Shown here piece after piece: positions 34,749 through 43,858 of a stretch of 64,000 nt of DNA. Below the pieces are notes generated by a model. That model was not told where the DNA came from. It ran no database searches and saw nothing but the letters and a program-made list of their open reading frames with translations. Every line of letters begins with the position of its first letter. Position 1 is the first letter of the stretch. Source of the stretch: G963667075 sp963667075 (lineage in GTDB: Bacteria > Pseudomonadota > Alphaproteobacteria > Micavibrionales > Micavibrionaceae); contig OY762938.1 in assembly GCA_963667075.1 (NCBI GenBank), forward strand, positions 1,798,001-1,862,000. The letters run 5' to 3'. A program made the position numbers and the translations under genes.

Positions 34749-34762
34749 TTTAAATTATTCAT
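34352..34762 (-). CDS. GxxExxY protein, PD-(D/E)XK_3 nuclease family
   Basis: This 136-residue protein matches the GxxExxY family. GPGLLENAYQKAL carries the naming motif, YRADFVIANTIIIETKSV the Asp and the E-x-K pair of a PD-(D/E)XK nuclease core, and MNFNVKLLKDGIVRRKL the usual C terminus. The core residues are intact, so it could be an active nuclease. Its ATG overlaps the carA stop (ATGA), giving translational coupling. Residues 4-15 are encoded by a copy of the CACAGAGGACACAG repeat. Physiological role unknown. Confidence 0.8.
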   Translation of the reverse strand: MNNLKTTEDTGRTGDLNTLSGQIIDCGIYVHRQLGPGLLENAYQKALAYMFEKRNLPFEKEKIIPVKIDGITIDNAYRADFVIANTIIIETKSVKTLQSMDEAQLLNYMRLGNYPLGLLMNFNVKLLKDGIVRRKL

Positions 34763-35883
34763 CCCGCATCCTTTACCATCTTGATAAACCGGTCGAACAG
34801 GTAGTGGCTGTCGTGGGGGCCGGGGGAGGCTTCGGGGTGGTATTGGACAGAGAACGCCTTCTTGTCTTTGGCGCGGATGCCTTCGTTTGAGCCGTCAAAC
34901 AGGCTGGTGTGCGTGACTTCGACGTTATCCGGCAAGGTGTCCGGGAGTACGCAAAAGCCGTGGTTTTGGCTGGTGATTTCGACTTTTCCGGTTTGCAGAT
35001 CCTTGACGGGGTGATTGGCCCCTCTGTGACCGAGATGCATTTTCCTTGTTTTGCCGCCAAGGGAGAGGGCGAGGAGCTGATGCCCCAGACAAATCCCGAA
35101 AATCGGTATATTCTTATCCAGCAATGCTTTGATGGTCGGAATAGCATATTCCCCGGTGGCAGCCGGATCACCCGGACCATTAGAGAGGAAAACGCCATCC
35201 GGTTTGTATGCGTTGATGTCGTTAAAACTGGTGTTTGCCGGTACAACCGTGACTTTGCAGCCTGCGCCGGCCAGACAGCGCAATATGTTTTGTTTCGCGC
35301 CAAAATCCATAGCGACAATGTGTGGGACTTTGGCGTTGCTTTCTTTTGTCCATTCATAAGGCGCTTTGCATGTGACCTCTGGGGCGAGATCCATACCGTT
35401 TAGACCTGCCCAGTCCTCGGCATCTTTGATAAGCGTGTCGATGTCTGGCTTTTCTTCACCAAAGTGACAGATTACGCCATTTGGTGCGCCTTTGTCGCGA
35501 ATTCTTCTGGTCAGCGCTCTGGTATCTACGCCGCAAATGCCGGGCAGAGTGTGTTTTTCAAGAAAGGCGTTTAAGTGCTCGGTTGATCGCCAGTTCGAAG
35601 GATTTGTAATGTTTTCCCTTATAATCAAGCCACGTGCAGCGGGAGCTTTTGCTTCCAGATCGTCGTCGTTTGTGCCGACATTTCCGATATGCGGGAAGGT
35701 GAAGGTGATAATCTGTGCGGCATAGGACGGATCGGTCAGGATCTCCTGATAGCCCGTCATAGATGTATTGAAACAGATTTCTCCGATTTTCTTTGTTTTC
35801 GCGCCAATACCGTATCCCCAGTAAAGGCTTCCATCATTCAGAACAATGACGGCGGTGGCTTTTTCAGGTATTTTGTGTGACAT
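34759..35883 (-). CDS. carA: Carbamoyl-phosphate synthase, small (glutaminase) subunit
   Basis: This subunit hydrolyses glutamine and feeds ammonia to CarB. The start at MSHKIPEKATAVIVLNDG (35883) follows a purine-rich AGAAAGAAAG; the frame stays open far upstream but without homology. The N-terminal half has FNTSMTGYQEILTDPSYA and GICGVDTRALTRRIRDKG. The class I amidotransferase half has PIFGICLGHQLLALSLGG (catalytic Cys), and VQYHPEASPGPHD with His and Glu. The length, 374 residues, is normal. Confidence 0.96.
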   Translation of the reverse strand: MSHKIPEKATAVIVLNDGSLYWGYGIGAKTKKIGEICFNTSMTGYQEILTDPSYAAQIITFTFPHIGNVGTNDDDLEAKAPAARGLIIRENITNPSNWRSTEHLNAFLEKHTLPGICGVDTRALTRRIRDKGAPNGVICHFGEEKPDIDTLIKDAEDWAGLNGMDLAPEVTCKAPYEWTKESNAKVPHIVAMDFGAKQNILRCLAGAGCKVTVVPANTSFNDINAYKPDGVFLSNGPGDPAATGEYAIPTIKALLDKNIPIFGICLGHQLLALSLGGKTRKMHLGHRGANHPVKDLQTGKVEITSQNHGFCVLPDTLPDNVEVTHTSLFDGSNEGIRAKDKKAFSVQYHPEASPGPHDSHYLFDRFIKMVKDAG

Positions 35884-35959
35884 AAGTACTTTCTTTCTAG
35901 CGGTGACCTTGCTAGAAAACAAGTCTAATAACGAATTTATATTAAATTGGAAAGAAAAA

Positions 35960-36424
35960 ATGTCAGAAAAAAGAGAAGAATTGAATGCGAGTCTTAAAGA
36001 ATCCTTGAAAAACAAGGAACAGGCGAAGATATCCACAATCCGTCTTATCCTTGCTGCCCTTAAGGATAGAGACATCGCAGCGCGTGGCAAAGGGCATGCT
36101 GATGGTGTTGAGGACTCTGAAATTCTTTCCATGCTGCAATCCATGATTAAACAGCGCAAAGAGTCTGCGACAATCTACCGCGAAGCGAATCGTGCGGAAC
36201 TGGCCGAACGTGAGGAAGAAGAAATCAGCATTATTGAAGGTTTCTTGCCGCAACAGCTTGATGATGCAGCTCTGAATGAGGCTATTAAAGAAATTGTGGC
36301 AGAAACAGGGGCTTCTGAAATCAGGGATATGGGTAAAGTTATGGCTGTGCTTAAAACCCGCTTTGCCGGACAACTCGATATGGGCAAAGCCAGCGGCTTT
36401 GTGAAAGACGCATTGGCAGGATAG
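35960..36424 (+). CDS. GatB/YqeY-domain protein
   Basis: This 154-residue helical protein belongs to the YqeY family, related to the tail of GatB of the tRNA amidotransferase. It has TIRLILAALKDRDIAARGKG and a MLQSMIKQRKESATIYREANRAELAEREEEEI stretch. The C-terminal QLDMGKASGFVKDAL motif resembles the family's GKVMAVLK...G..D. core. The start at 35960 has a GGAAAG upstream; the frame is open for 38 codons before it. Divergent from carA. The exact role is unknown. Confidence 0.9.
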   Translation: MSEKREELNASLKESLKNKEQAKISTIRLILAALKDRDIAARGKGHADGVEDSEILSMLQSMIKQRKESATIYREANRAELAEREEEEISIIEGFLPQQLDDAALNEAIKEIVAETGASEIRDMGKVMAVLKTRFAGQLDMGKASGFVKDALAG

Positions 36425-36437
36425 GGGTGTTTACCAG

Positions 36438-36625
36438 AAAGGACTCGAAGAATAAAATGCGCGATAGTGCCGATAAAGTATTTTAGAACCACAGAGGACA
36501 CAGAGTGCACAGGGATTCTTTTAAGAAGAAAAAACTCTGTGCACTCTGTGTCCTTTGTGGTGAAACAAAATAGCTACGCGCTAATGCGCGCGAAATTTTT
36601 TGTTCCTCTTTTTTAGAGTCCTTCG
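36438..36625. repeat. Nested palindromic repeat, copy R3
   Basis: A shorter relative of R1/R2. ACCACAGAGGACACAGAGTG (left, from 36488) and CACTCTGTGTCCTTTGTGGT (right, about 36542-36561) enclose the GGATTCTTTTAAGAAGAAAA centre in R1 orientation. The outer side has GCGCGATAGTGC and ACGCGCTAATGCGCGCG hairpins and a weak AAAGGACTC/GAGTCC arm. No ORF is carried. It lies just upstream of queA. Confidence 0.8.
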
Positions 36626-36659
36626 TGTCTTCAAGTGGTTAACGGATTACAATGTGAAA

Positions 36660-37694
36660 ATGATGAAAAAAACGGATTTTAATTTTGATCTGCCGGAAAG
36701 GCTGATTGCGCAAAAGCCTTGTGAAGAGCGTACGGGTAGTCGTTTACTCTGTCTTGATAAGGTGACGGGGGATATTGTACATAAGCATTTCAGGGATTTG
36801 TCGTCTCTTTTGAGGGATGGGGATTTGCTTGTGTTCAATGATTCCCGTGTTATTAAAGCGCGCTTTTTCGGACAGAAGGAAACGGGCGGCAAGGTTGAGA
36901 TTTTCATTGAACGTTTGTTATCCCCCTATAAAGCTCTGGCTCAGCTTAAGAGTAGTAAAGCACCCAAAGAGGGCACTGTGATTGATATCGGAAAAGGGCG
37001 TACTTTTACGGTGACCGGGCGTGACGATGACATGTTTTTTCTGGCATTGGATGAGCAAGGAACGGATTGGGAATCTGTGCTGGACAGGGTCGGCCAGACG
37101 CCTTTGCCGCCTTACATTAAGCGCGATCCAAAGGAAGGCGATGAGGCGCGCTATCAAACCGTTTATGCTAAAGACCCCGGCTCGGTGGCGGCACCAACGG
37201 CTGGCTTGCATTTTGATGAAAGACTGATCGAATGCCTGTCAGGCAAAGGGGTTGATATGGGGTATGTGACGCTCCATGTTGGGGCCGGCACATTTCAGCC
37301 GGTACGCAGTGATGATATCCTAAACCATAAAATGCATAGCGAACGTATAGAGATTGATGAAGCCTTATGCGAAGAAGTGAACGCAGCCAAAGCCAGAGGC
37401 GGGCGTGTTATCGCGGTTGGGACAACCAGTGTCCGCTGCCTTGAAACCGCATGGGATAAAGAATCGGGGATGATAAAACCCTACAAGGGGGAGACCGATA
37501 TCTTTATTTATCCGGGCTATAAGTTTCAAGCCGTGGATGCGCTGATTACAAACTTCCACCTGCCAGAATCCACCTTACTGATGCTGGTCAGTGCATTGGC
37601 CGGACAAGAGAATATATTAAATGCCTATAGTACGGCCGTAGCGCAAGAATACCGATTCTTCAGCTACGGCGATGCGATGTTTATTAAGGCGTGA
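36660..37694 (+). CDS. queA: tRNA preQ1(34) S-adenosylmethionine ribosyltransferase-isomerase
   Basis: QueA transfers the ribose of SAM to preQ1 in tRNA to make epoxyqueuosine. Motifs are FDLPERLIAQKPCEERTGSRLL, LVFNDSRVIKARFFG, the central SVAAPTAGLHFDERLI and VTLHVGAGTFQPVRSDDI, then IAVGTTSVRCLE and TNFHLPESTLLMLVSALAG. The start is ATG 36660 or the next codon, 36663; a TTG 60 bases upstream is less likely. The family length is normal. queH, the later reductase of the same pathway, is 470 bases downstream. Confidence 0.95.
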   Translation: MMKKTDFNFDLPERLIAQKPCEERTGSRLLCLDKVTGDIVHKHFRDLSSLLRDGDLLVFNDSRVIKARFFGQKETGGKVEIFIERLLSPYKALAQLKSSKAPKEGTVIDIGKGRTFTVTGRDDDMFFLALDEQGTDWESVLDRVGQTPLPPYIKRDPKEGDEARYQTVYAKDPGSVAAPTAGLHFDERLIECLSGKGVDMGYVTLHVGAGTFQPVRSDDILNHKMHSERIEIDEALCEEVNAAKARGGRVIAVGTTSVRCLETAWDKESGMIKPYKGETDIFIYPGYKFQAVDALITNFHLPESTLLMLVSALAGQENILNAYSTAVAQEYRFFSYGDAMFIKA

Positions 37695-38064
37695 GTTTTA
37701 CAAATTGGGTTTCAATTGTGCTGGTATGTGGTTTAACGGCTGTTATCTTGCTGTCCCAGCCAAATTTGTTGAGTTCTTCTCTCAAACTTTGGAAACCTGA
37801 ATGTTTCTCTATAGCCTCTTGAGATGGCATGTCAGCAAGTGGTTTACTAAACAGATATGGCGCAATGTTTTTTTTGCCGATCATTCTGGGGGTTGCAAGA
37901 TAAATGCTAAGATCATTACCTTTTCCGGTGTCTTTGTTTGTTAAAGATTTATCCAGATTTCCAGCAAAGTTTACAGGAAATTTGGCAACGTAGTCTGTTG
38001 TTTTTTTAAAAGCATAGCGCAAGGATTCATTTTGTTCTGGGGTAAGGGGGGATGTCTCGGTCAT
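37684..38064 (-). CDS. Protein of unknown function (126 aa)
   Basis: The start is taken at MTETSPLTPEQNESLRYAF, with AGAAGAGA upstream; the open frame extends 19 codons further but these look non-coding. The protein has KKTTDYVAKFPVNFAGNLDKS, then IYLATPRMIGKKNIAPYLFSK, and ends IETQFVKLTP. No signal or membrane segment is present. Family not recognised. Its end overlaps the 3' end of queA by 11 bases on the opposite strand. Confidence 0.55.
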   Translation of the reverse strand: MTETSPLTPEQNESLRYAFKKTTDYVAKFPVNFAGNLDKSLTNKDTGKGNDLSIYLATPRMIGKKNIAPYLFSKPLADMPSQEAIEKHSGFQSLREELNKFGWDSKITAVKPHTSTIETQFVKLTP

Positions 38065-38163
38065 TTTATATGTCTCTTCTTTTTTCGTAGGAGAAGAGCA
38101 TATTAAGAGGTAAAAAGTCAAAAAAATGTGGTATCTGTTTGAAAACTCAAGTAGAAAAGCCTT

Positions 38164-38733
38164 ATGGAAAAATTAGAGTTACCTTATAATCAGAAAAAAG
38201 TGCTGTTACATGTCTGTTGCGCGACCTGTTCGGGCGGCATTATTGAACGTATGGTGGAAAGTGATTTAAGCCCGACTGTATTTTTTTATAATCCGAATAT
38301 TCATCCGGTGGCGGAATACGAGAAGAGAAAGGCGGAAGTTGTTTCTTTTTGCGGACAGCTTGGCGTAGAGTACGTCGATGTGGACTATGATGTGCAGAAC
38401 TGGTTTGCGCGCATTAAGGGGCTTGAGAAAGAACCGGAACGCGGCGGGCGCTGTACAAAATGCTTTGATATGCGGATGGAGCGGACCGCGCTTTATGCGC
38501 ATGAGCATGAGTTTAAAGTGATGGCGACATCGCTTTCTATATCGCGCTGGAAAGACCAGAAACAGGTGCATGGGGCAGGGGACAGAGCGGCGGCACGTTA
38601 TGATGATTTACTATTCTGGGACTATAACTGGCGAAAAAGCGGCGGTATGGAACGCATGTATCAGGTTGCAAAAGAACAGGATTTTTACCGCCAGCAATAT
38701 TGCGGCTGTGTCTTTTCTGTGAGGGAGACATAA
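38164..38733 (+). CDS. queH: Epoxyqueuosine reductase, QueH type
   Basis: QueH reduces epoxyqueuosine to queuosine in tRNA, replacing QueG. The 189-residue protein has LLHVCCATCSGGIIERM at the start, the CTKCFDMRMERTALYA block, and the C-terminal QQYCGCVFS. These Cys sets would bind an Fe-S cluster and the redox pair. Signature RKSGGMERMY precedes the last pair. queA lies upstream on the same strand. The downstream dnaG starts 8 bases after the stop. Confidence 0.93.
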   Translation: MEKLELPYNQKKVLLHVCCATCSGGIIERMVESDLSPTVFFYNPNIHPVAEYEKRKAEVVSFCGQLGVEYVDVDYDVQNWFARIKGLEKEPERGGRCTKCFDMRMERTALYAHEHEFKVMATSLSISRWKDQKQVHGAGDRAAARYDDLLFWDYNWRKSGGMERMYQVAKEQDFYRQQYCGCVFSVRET

Positions 38734-38740
38734 TAACAAG

Positions 38741-40591
38741 ATGACAGTATCACCGCGTTTTTTAGATGAAATACGATCACGTGTTCGTTTGTCCGATATC
38801 GTCGGGCGGCGGATGAAGCTGACACGCGCCGGGCACGAGTTTAAAGGCTGCTGCCCCTTTCATCATGAAAAAACACCGTCCTTTACCGTAAATGATGAAA
38901 AAGAATTCTATCACTGTTTTGGGTGTGGTGCGCATGGTGATGTCATCAACTTTGTCATGCAGAATGATAACGTGTCTTTTATTGCTGCGGTAGAGCTTCT
39001 GGCTAATGAAGCCGGGCTCCAGATGCCTAAACAGACACCGCAGGAAGTGGCGCAGGCCAAAAAGGAAAAAGGCCTTCATGAACTGATGATGGCGGCGACG
39101 ATGTGGTTTGAAGACCAGTTGAGAAAGCCTGAAAATCGCACGGCTCTTGATTACATGACCGGCCGTGGTGTGGGGGAAGAGATGCTGCGTGCGTTTCATG
39201 TAGGTTATGCCCCTGATCATTTGCAGAGTCTTCGGTCTTTTTTAAAGGCAGATGGTTACACGGACAGGCAAATGCTGGATGTTGGCTTGCTTAAAAAGTC
39301 AACAAAAGGGGGCGAGCCGTATGTTTTTTTCAGAGAACGAATCATATTCCCTGTGCTGAATCGGCGTGGACAGGTCGTGGCGTTTGGCGGCCGTATTTTG
39401 CCAGAGCACTTGCGGGCACCGAGCAGAGGGGATTTTACGCCGCCCAAATATATGAACTCGACTGATACACCGCTTTTCCACAAAGGCAAAATGCTCTACG
39501 GAGAGGCACATGCTCGTCATGCTGCTGTAGAAGGGGCTTTTCCGATTGTGGTCGAGGGGTATCTTGATGTTATGGCCTGTTTCGAGGCTGGATTTAAAGG
39601 CGCGGTAGCACCGCTCGGGACGGCTCTGACCGAAGAACAGATTATGGTGCTCTGGCGCATGATCCCCGTCGATGAGAAGGTGCCGGTCCTTTGTTTTGAT
39701 GGTGATAATGCGGGACGCCGTGCGGCTGAGCGGGCGTGTAGCCGCATTCTGCCGCTTCTCAAGCCCAATCAGAGTGTGAAACTCGCTTTTCTGCCTGAGG
39801 GGGAGGATCCTGATACATTGATCCGGGAAAAGGGGAAGGCGGCTTTTCAAGCGGTTCTGGACGAGGCGTTGTCTTTGTCTGAATTTTTGTGGGTGATGCA
39901 TACGAAGAACAAAAGCTTTGATACGCCGGAACAAAAGGCAGGCCTGTCCAGAACGCTGGAGCAAGAAGCTGCCCGTATATCTGATTCGGATGTGCAGGGG
40001 TTTTACCGGGATTGGTTCCGTAAAAAAATATGGGAGTCGTTTAGAAAACGTCCTGAAAAAACAAGAACGGGTACCCGTTTTCAAAAAAATAAAAATTCTT
40101 TATTTCCTGTTCGTGTAAAACGTCCTTTAAAGCGAGGAGAAACGCTGATAGAGAGGATTGTCCTGACAACGATCCTTAATCATCCCTCACTTTATGATGA
40201 GTTTGAAGAGCATTTTTCCAGTTTTGTTATTCAGAATATCAGGCTGGATCAACTGCGTCAGAGAATAATTTTTTGGCTCGAAAACGAATCATCTCTTGAC
40301 AGAACGGCTTTACATCGCCATTTAATCAGGGAAGGGTTTGGAGAAGTGCTCGAGAGGCTGCTGTCGGATGCGACATATGTGCATGCCAGATTTTCGAAGC
40401 CTCATGCCGATATCGATGCAGCCCGTAATGGCTGGAAGGACATATTCGATTCCATGAATAAGAAGAAAATGCGACACGAGCTTCGTGCCGCAGAACGGTT
40501 GCTTGCTGGCGAGTATTCCGATGAGAACAGGGACAGGGTCTCTGTCTTAAGGGAGATGAGTGCTCCAGATGATGATGATGGAGAGCTTTGA
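38741..40591 (+). CDS. dnaG: DNA primase
   Basis: Primase lays down RNA primers at the replication fork. The N-terminal zinc finger is CCPFHHEKTPSFTVNDEKEF followed by YHCFGCGAHGD. A core with FGGRILPEH, PPKYMNSTDTPLFHKG, VVEGYLDVMACFEAGF (toprim) and LCFDGDNAGRRAAER follows, and LAFLPEGEDPDTLIRE. A C-terminal DnaB-interacting helical domain completes it. The 616-residue length is normal. It follows queH by 8 bases and precedes rpoD, the common order in proteobacteria. Confidence 0.96.
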   Translation: MTVSPRFLDEIRSRVRLSDIVGRRMKLTRAGHEFKGCCPFHHEKTPSFTVNDEKEFYHCFGCGAHGDVINFVMQNDNVSFIAAVELLANEAGLQMPKQTPQEVAQAKKEKGLHELMMAATMWFEDQLRKPENRTALDYMTGRGVGEEMLRAFHVGYAPDHLQSLRSFLKADGYTDRQMLDVGLLKKSTKGGEPYVFFRERIIFPVLNRRGQVVAFGGRILPEHLRAPSRGDFTPPKYMNSTDTPLFHKGKMLYGEAHARHAAVEGAFPIVVEGYLDVMACFEAGFKGAVAPLGTALTEEQIMVLWRMIPVDEKVPVLCFDGDNAGRRAAERACSRILPLLKPNQSVKLAFLPEGEDPDTLIREKGKAAFQAVLDEALSLSEFLWVMHTKNKSFDTPEQKAGLSRTLEQEAARISDSDVQGFYRDWFRKKIWESFRKRPEKTRTGTRFQKNKNSLFPVRVKRPLKRGETLIERIVLTTILNHPSLYDEFEEHFSSFVIQNIRLDQLRQRIIFWLENESSLDRTALHRHLIREGFGEVLERLLSDATYVHARFSKPHADIDAARNGWKDIFDSMNKKKMRHELRAAERLLAGEYSDENRDRVSVLREMSAPDDDDGEL

Positions 40592-40735
40592 TTCGCTAAA
40601 ATGACCTTATTTTTTACTTTTTCGTGGAAAGTCATGGAATAAAGAGCCTCTTTGGGCGGACGTGGCTTTGTTTTTGTTTGAAATTAAGTTTAACCTCAGA
40701 AGAATCTGATTCGGCATAGATGAATGACAAGTGTA

Positions 40736-42709
40736 ATGGCAAAAGAAGAAAAAAACGATAAAGAAGAAGAATCTGTAGAACAAAGCCCTAAAGGGACGTT
40801 GGCACAGATTGTAAAGCAGTTGATTACCAAGGGGAAAGAGCGGGGGTTTGTCACCTTCGATGAGCTGAACAACGCTCTGCCTGCGGAAGAGTTTTCCTCG
40901 GAACAGATCGAAGACTCTATGGCTAAAATCTCTGATATGGGCATTCAGCTTGTTGATAGCGAGGATGACATGGAAGACGAGTCTTCAGATGGCAACGATG
41001 ATGGCAACTCTTATCAATCGGGGGGGAATATCGCCGCCGATGATACGGGGCGGACGGATGATCCTGTGCGGATGTATCTGCGTGAAATGGGGTCTGTGGA
41101 GCTATTGTCCCGTGAGGGAGAAATCGCGATTGCCAAAAGGATAGAGGCTGGCCGTGAAATGATGATCGGCGGTATTTGTGAGAGCCCGCTGGCGATTGAA
41201 TCCATTATTGCATGGCATGAAGCCCTTGAAAAAGGAGATATCCTGCTTCGTGAGGTGATTGATCTTGATACGACCTATAATGATGGCCCGGAAGAGGATA
41301 ATACCGAGGGAACAGAGGAGTCGGAAAGCACGGAATCTGATACAGATTCAGACGATATGACAGAGTCTGATATGGATGAAGATAGTGATTCAGACGATGA
41401 AAATGCCGGAAACGAAGAAGTCGATGAAGAAGAAGGGGTGAATATCTCTTTGGCCGCTATGGAAGAAGAGTTGGCGCCGCAGGTTTCCGAAATTTTTGGG
41501 AATATCAAAAAGACTTACAAAAAGATGCAAAAGGTTCAGCAGGAACGTCTGGCCGCTTTGCAGGAAGGGAAAGACCCTAAAGCCGCGACAAATAAAAAAT
41601 ATCTCGAGTTAAAAGAAGAGATGGTTCAGTTGATGAATGACGTGCATCTGAATAATGCACGGATTGAGCAATTGATTGATCGTCTGTATCGTATGAATCG
41701 TGAGCTTGTTTCTCTCGAAGGGCAGATGATGCGTCATGCTGTGGACTGTGGTGTGAGTCGTGAGTCTTTTTTACAGGAATATTACGGTTCAGAGCTTGAT
41801 CCAGCCTGGCTGGAACGTGTGGGGCAGTTAAAAGGGAAAGGCTGGGGCCGATTTGTTGAAAAATTCGGTGATAAAGTAACGGAAATCCGTGAGCAAATTG
41901 CAGCAACAGCAGAAGAAGCCATGCTGCCATTGAAAGAGTATCGCCGTATTGTATCCATTGTGCAAAAAGGTGAGCGGGAATCCGCCCGTGCGAAAAAAGA
42001 AATGGTGGAGGCGAACTTGCGTCTCGTGATTTCTATTGCAAAAAAATATACGAACCGCGGTTTGCAGTTTCTTGATCTTATTCAGGAAGGGAATATCGGC
42101 TTGATGAAAGCCGTTGATAAGTTTGAATATCGCCGCGGCTATAAATTCTCAACCTATGCCACATGGTGGATCAGGCAGGCTATTACGCGCTCTATTGCGG
42201 ATCAGGCCCGTACAATCCGTATTCCGGTTCACATGATTGAGACGATTAACAAAATGGTGCGGACCTCGCGGCAGATGATGCACGAAATCGGTCGTGAGCC
42301 GACACCGGAAGAACTGGCTGCACGTCTTCACATGCCACTTGAAAAAGTGCGTAAAGTGCTCAAAATCGCGAAAGAGCCTGTGTCTCTTGAAACGCCAATT
42401 GGTGATGAGGAAGATTCAAGTCTGGGCGATTTTATCGAGGATAAAAATGCTATTCTACCGGTTGAATCGGCCATTCACTCGAATTTGCGCGAAACCACAA
42501 CCCGTGTTCTGGCTACTCTGACCCCGCGGGAAGAACGGGTGCTCCGTATGCGGTTCGGTATTGGTATGAACACCGATCACACGCTGGAAGAGGTGGGGCA
42601 GCAGTTTAACGTGACACGGGAACGTATCCGCCAGATCGAGGCCAAAGCGTTGAGAAAACTGAAACACCCAAGCCGTAGCCGTAAATTACGCAGCTTTTTG
42701 GATACTTAA
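40736..42709 (+). CDS. rpoD: RNA polymerase sigma-70 (housekeeping) factor
   Basis: This primary sigma factor has region 1.1 (IVKQLITKGKERGFVTFDELNNALP), region 1.2 (DDPVRMYLREMGSVELLSREGEIAIAKRIE), a non-conserved part, region 2 (IQEGNIGLMKAVDKFEYRRGYKFSTYATWWIRQAITRSI), region 3, and region 4.2 (HTLEEVGQQFNVTRERIRQIEAKALRKL). The non-conserved region contains an unusually acidic Ser/Asp/Glu-rich stretch of about 50 residues (coded around 41280-41440). The start is MAKEEK at 40736; an ATG four codons earlier is also in frame. It follows dnaG by about 145 bases. Confidence 0.97.
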   Translation: MAKEEKNDKEEESVEQSPKGTLAQIVKQLITKGKERGFVTFDELNNALPAEEFSSEQIEDSMAKISDMGIQLVDSEDDMEDESSDGNDDGNSYQSGGNIAADDTGRTDDPVRMYLREMGSVELLSREGEIAIAKRIEAGREMMIGGICESPLAIESIIAWHEALEKGDILLREVIDLDTTYNDGPEEDNTEGTEESESTESDTDSDDMTESDMDEDSDSDDENAGNEEVDEEEGVNISLAAMEEELAPQVSEIFGNIKKTYKKMQKVQQERLAALQEGKDPKAATNKKYLELKEEMVQLMNDVHLNNARIEQLIDRLYRMNRELVSLEGQMMRHAVDCGVSRESFLQEYYGSELDPAWLERVGQLKGKGWGRFVEKFGDKVTEIREQIAATAEEAMLPLKEYRRIVSIVQKGERESARAKKEMVEANLRLVISIAKKYTNRGLQFLDLIQEGNIGLMKAVDKFEYRRGYKFSTYATWWIRQAITRSIADQARTIRIPVHMIETINKMVRTSRQMMHEIGREPTPEELAARLHMPLEKVRKVLKIAKEPVSLETPIGDEEDSSLGDFIEDKNAILPVESAIHSNLRETTTRVLATLTPREERVLRMRFGIGMNTDHTLEEVGQQFNVTRERIRQIEAKALRKLKHPSRSRKLRSFLDT

Positions 42710-42735
42710 AGGAAAGAAAGTACAGAGAACCCAGT

Positions 42736-43677
42736 GTGGCTATTCAGAGTGTAGGTCTTAGTACTCTTCGCTGGAACAATCTGGTGAGATTGGCAGGTGT
42801 GAATGCTGTGGCTATTCTGGTTGAGGTGCTTATCTGGGTTTTTTACGGCTTTCTGTTTTTCTGTATCGTATATCTCCTGTCCTTTGATATTGATACCGGA
42901 CGTGTTCTGGTTCCTCTGGTGACGGCTCTTGTTATCTTAAGAGCAACGATAAGAACACCTGTGACCAGATTATTTTCGGTGTGTCCCGATGAAACCCTTT
43001 TATATCTCGGCGCGGAAGAAAAAAATATCAAAGGGAGTATGGCAGAAAAAATTCTGGAAGAACTCTCTATTCAAATGGGGGTGAGGTCTCCTGTAATTTA
43101 TGAAATTCCCTTTTTGAATAAACAGATCACAATAGCGTCTCTCAAACTCAGGGGCAAAAGACAGTACGCCTTATTGCTGTCTGCGGCTTCTCTGGCTTTG
43201 CCGGAGAAGGCGTTACGTTGTTTATTTGCTTATGAATTTGTGAGAATAAAAACAAAGAACAGCGATTTACAAAGAGAGATACTTGCAACGTCCCATAGTT
43301 GTGAAAGATTTAGAACCCTTCTCCATGATATAAGGGATAAGATCCCCTTGTATTTGTATCCCATATATCTTCTTTTGTTGGTGCCGGCATATCTGCTGGA
43401 GATTGGAGGACAGTTGACAAAAAGAGGGTACAAATATTCAACGGGTCTTGAGCAGGATATAGCGGCTGTCTGCATAACAAAAGACAGGAAATCCATGTCT
43501 TTGCTTTATCGTAAAATTTCAAAAAACAGGCCTTTTTCTGAACGGTCTTGTGCTGTTTTGTTGGATCTTTATCCATTGTTTTTCGGTCTTTTTCTGGCAG
43601 AATATGCGGAAGAAGCCGGACATGATCTGCAAAAGAGAGTAGAATGTATTAACGCTTACGGTGTCAGCGATATTTAA
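42736..43677 (+). CDS. HtpX-like membrane protein lacking the zinc motif
   Basis: Two N-terminal membrane helices (AVAILVEVLIWVFYGFLFFC, LVPLVTALVILRATIR) are followed by a domain and a third helix pair (PLYLYPIYLLLLVPAYLLEI). The layout resembles the HtpX M48 peptidases. The segment PEKALRCLFAYEFVRIKTKNSD aligns with the usual HExxH region, but reads YEFVR (residues 166-170) where HExxH is expected. GLEQDIAAVCI resembles the region that carries the third ligand. It is likely a pseudo-peptidase. Start GTG. Similarity is by eye and not certain. Confidence 0.5.
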   Translation: MAIQSVGLSTLRWNNLVRLAGVNAVAILVEVLIWVFYGFLFFCIVYLLSFDIDTGRVLVPLVTALVILRATIRTPVTRLFSVCPDETLLYLGAEEKNIKGSMAEKILEELSIQMGVRSPVIYEIPFLNKQITIASLKLRGKRQYALLLSAASLALPEKALRCLFAYEFVRIKTKNSDLQREILATSHSCERFRTLLHDIRDKIPLYLYPIYLLLLVPAYLLEIGGQLTKRGYKYSTGLEQDIAAVCITKDRKSMSLLYRKISKNRPFSERSCAVLLDLYPLFFGLFLAEYAEEAGHDLQKRVECINAYGVSDI

Positions 43678-43858
43678 AAACTTTTCTTACCTCTGTAGTA
43701 GAGACGATTCTCTTTCCACATTTTGCGAAGGTTATGGAAGTAATGTCCCAAAACAGGGTATTTTTGTCCAATTGTCCCAAAAGAGTATAAATTTAAGCCT
43801 GATAACGAGAATTTACTTGATTCTGGAGCCAGAATTTTGTTTTCTGTCTCCTTGGTGA

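Noticed and set aside
39299..40084. Long ORF of 261 codons on the strand opposite dnaG
   Set aside because: It lies fully inside dnaG on the other strand, has no ribosome binding site or family features, and its composition is that of a shadow frame.
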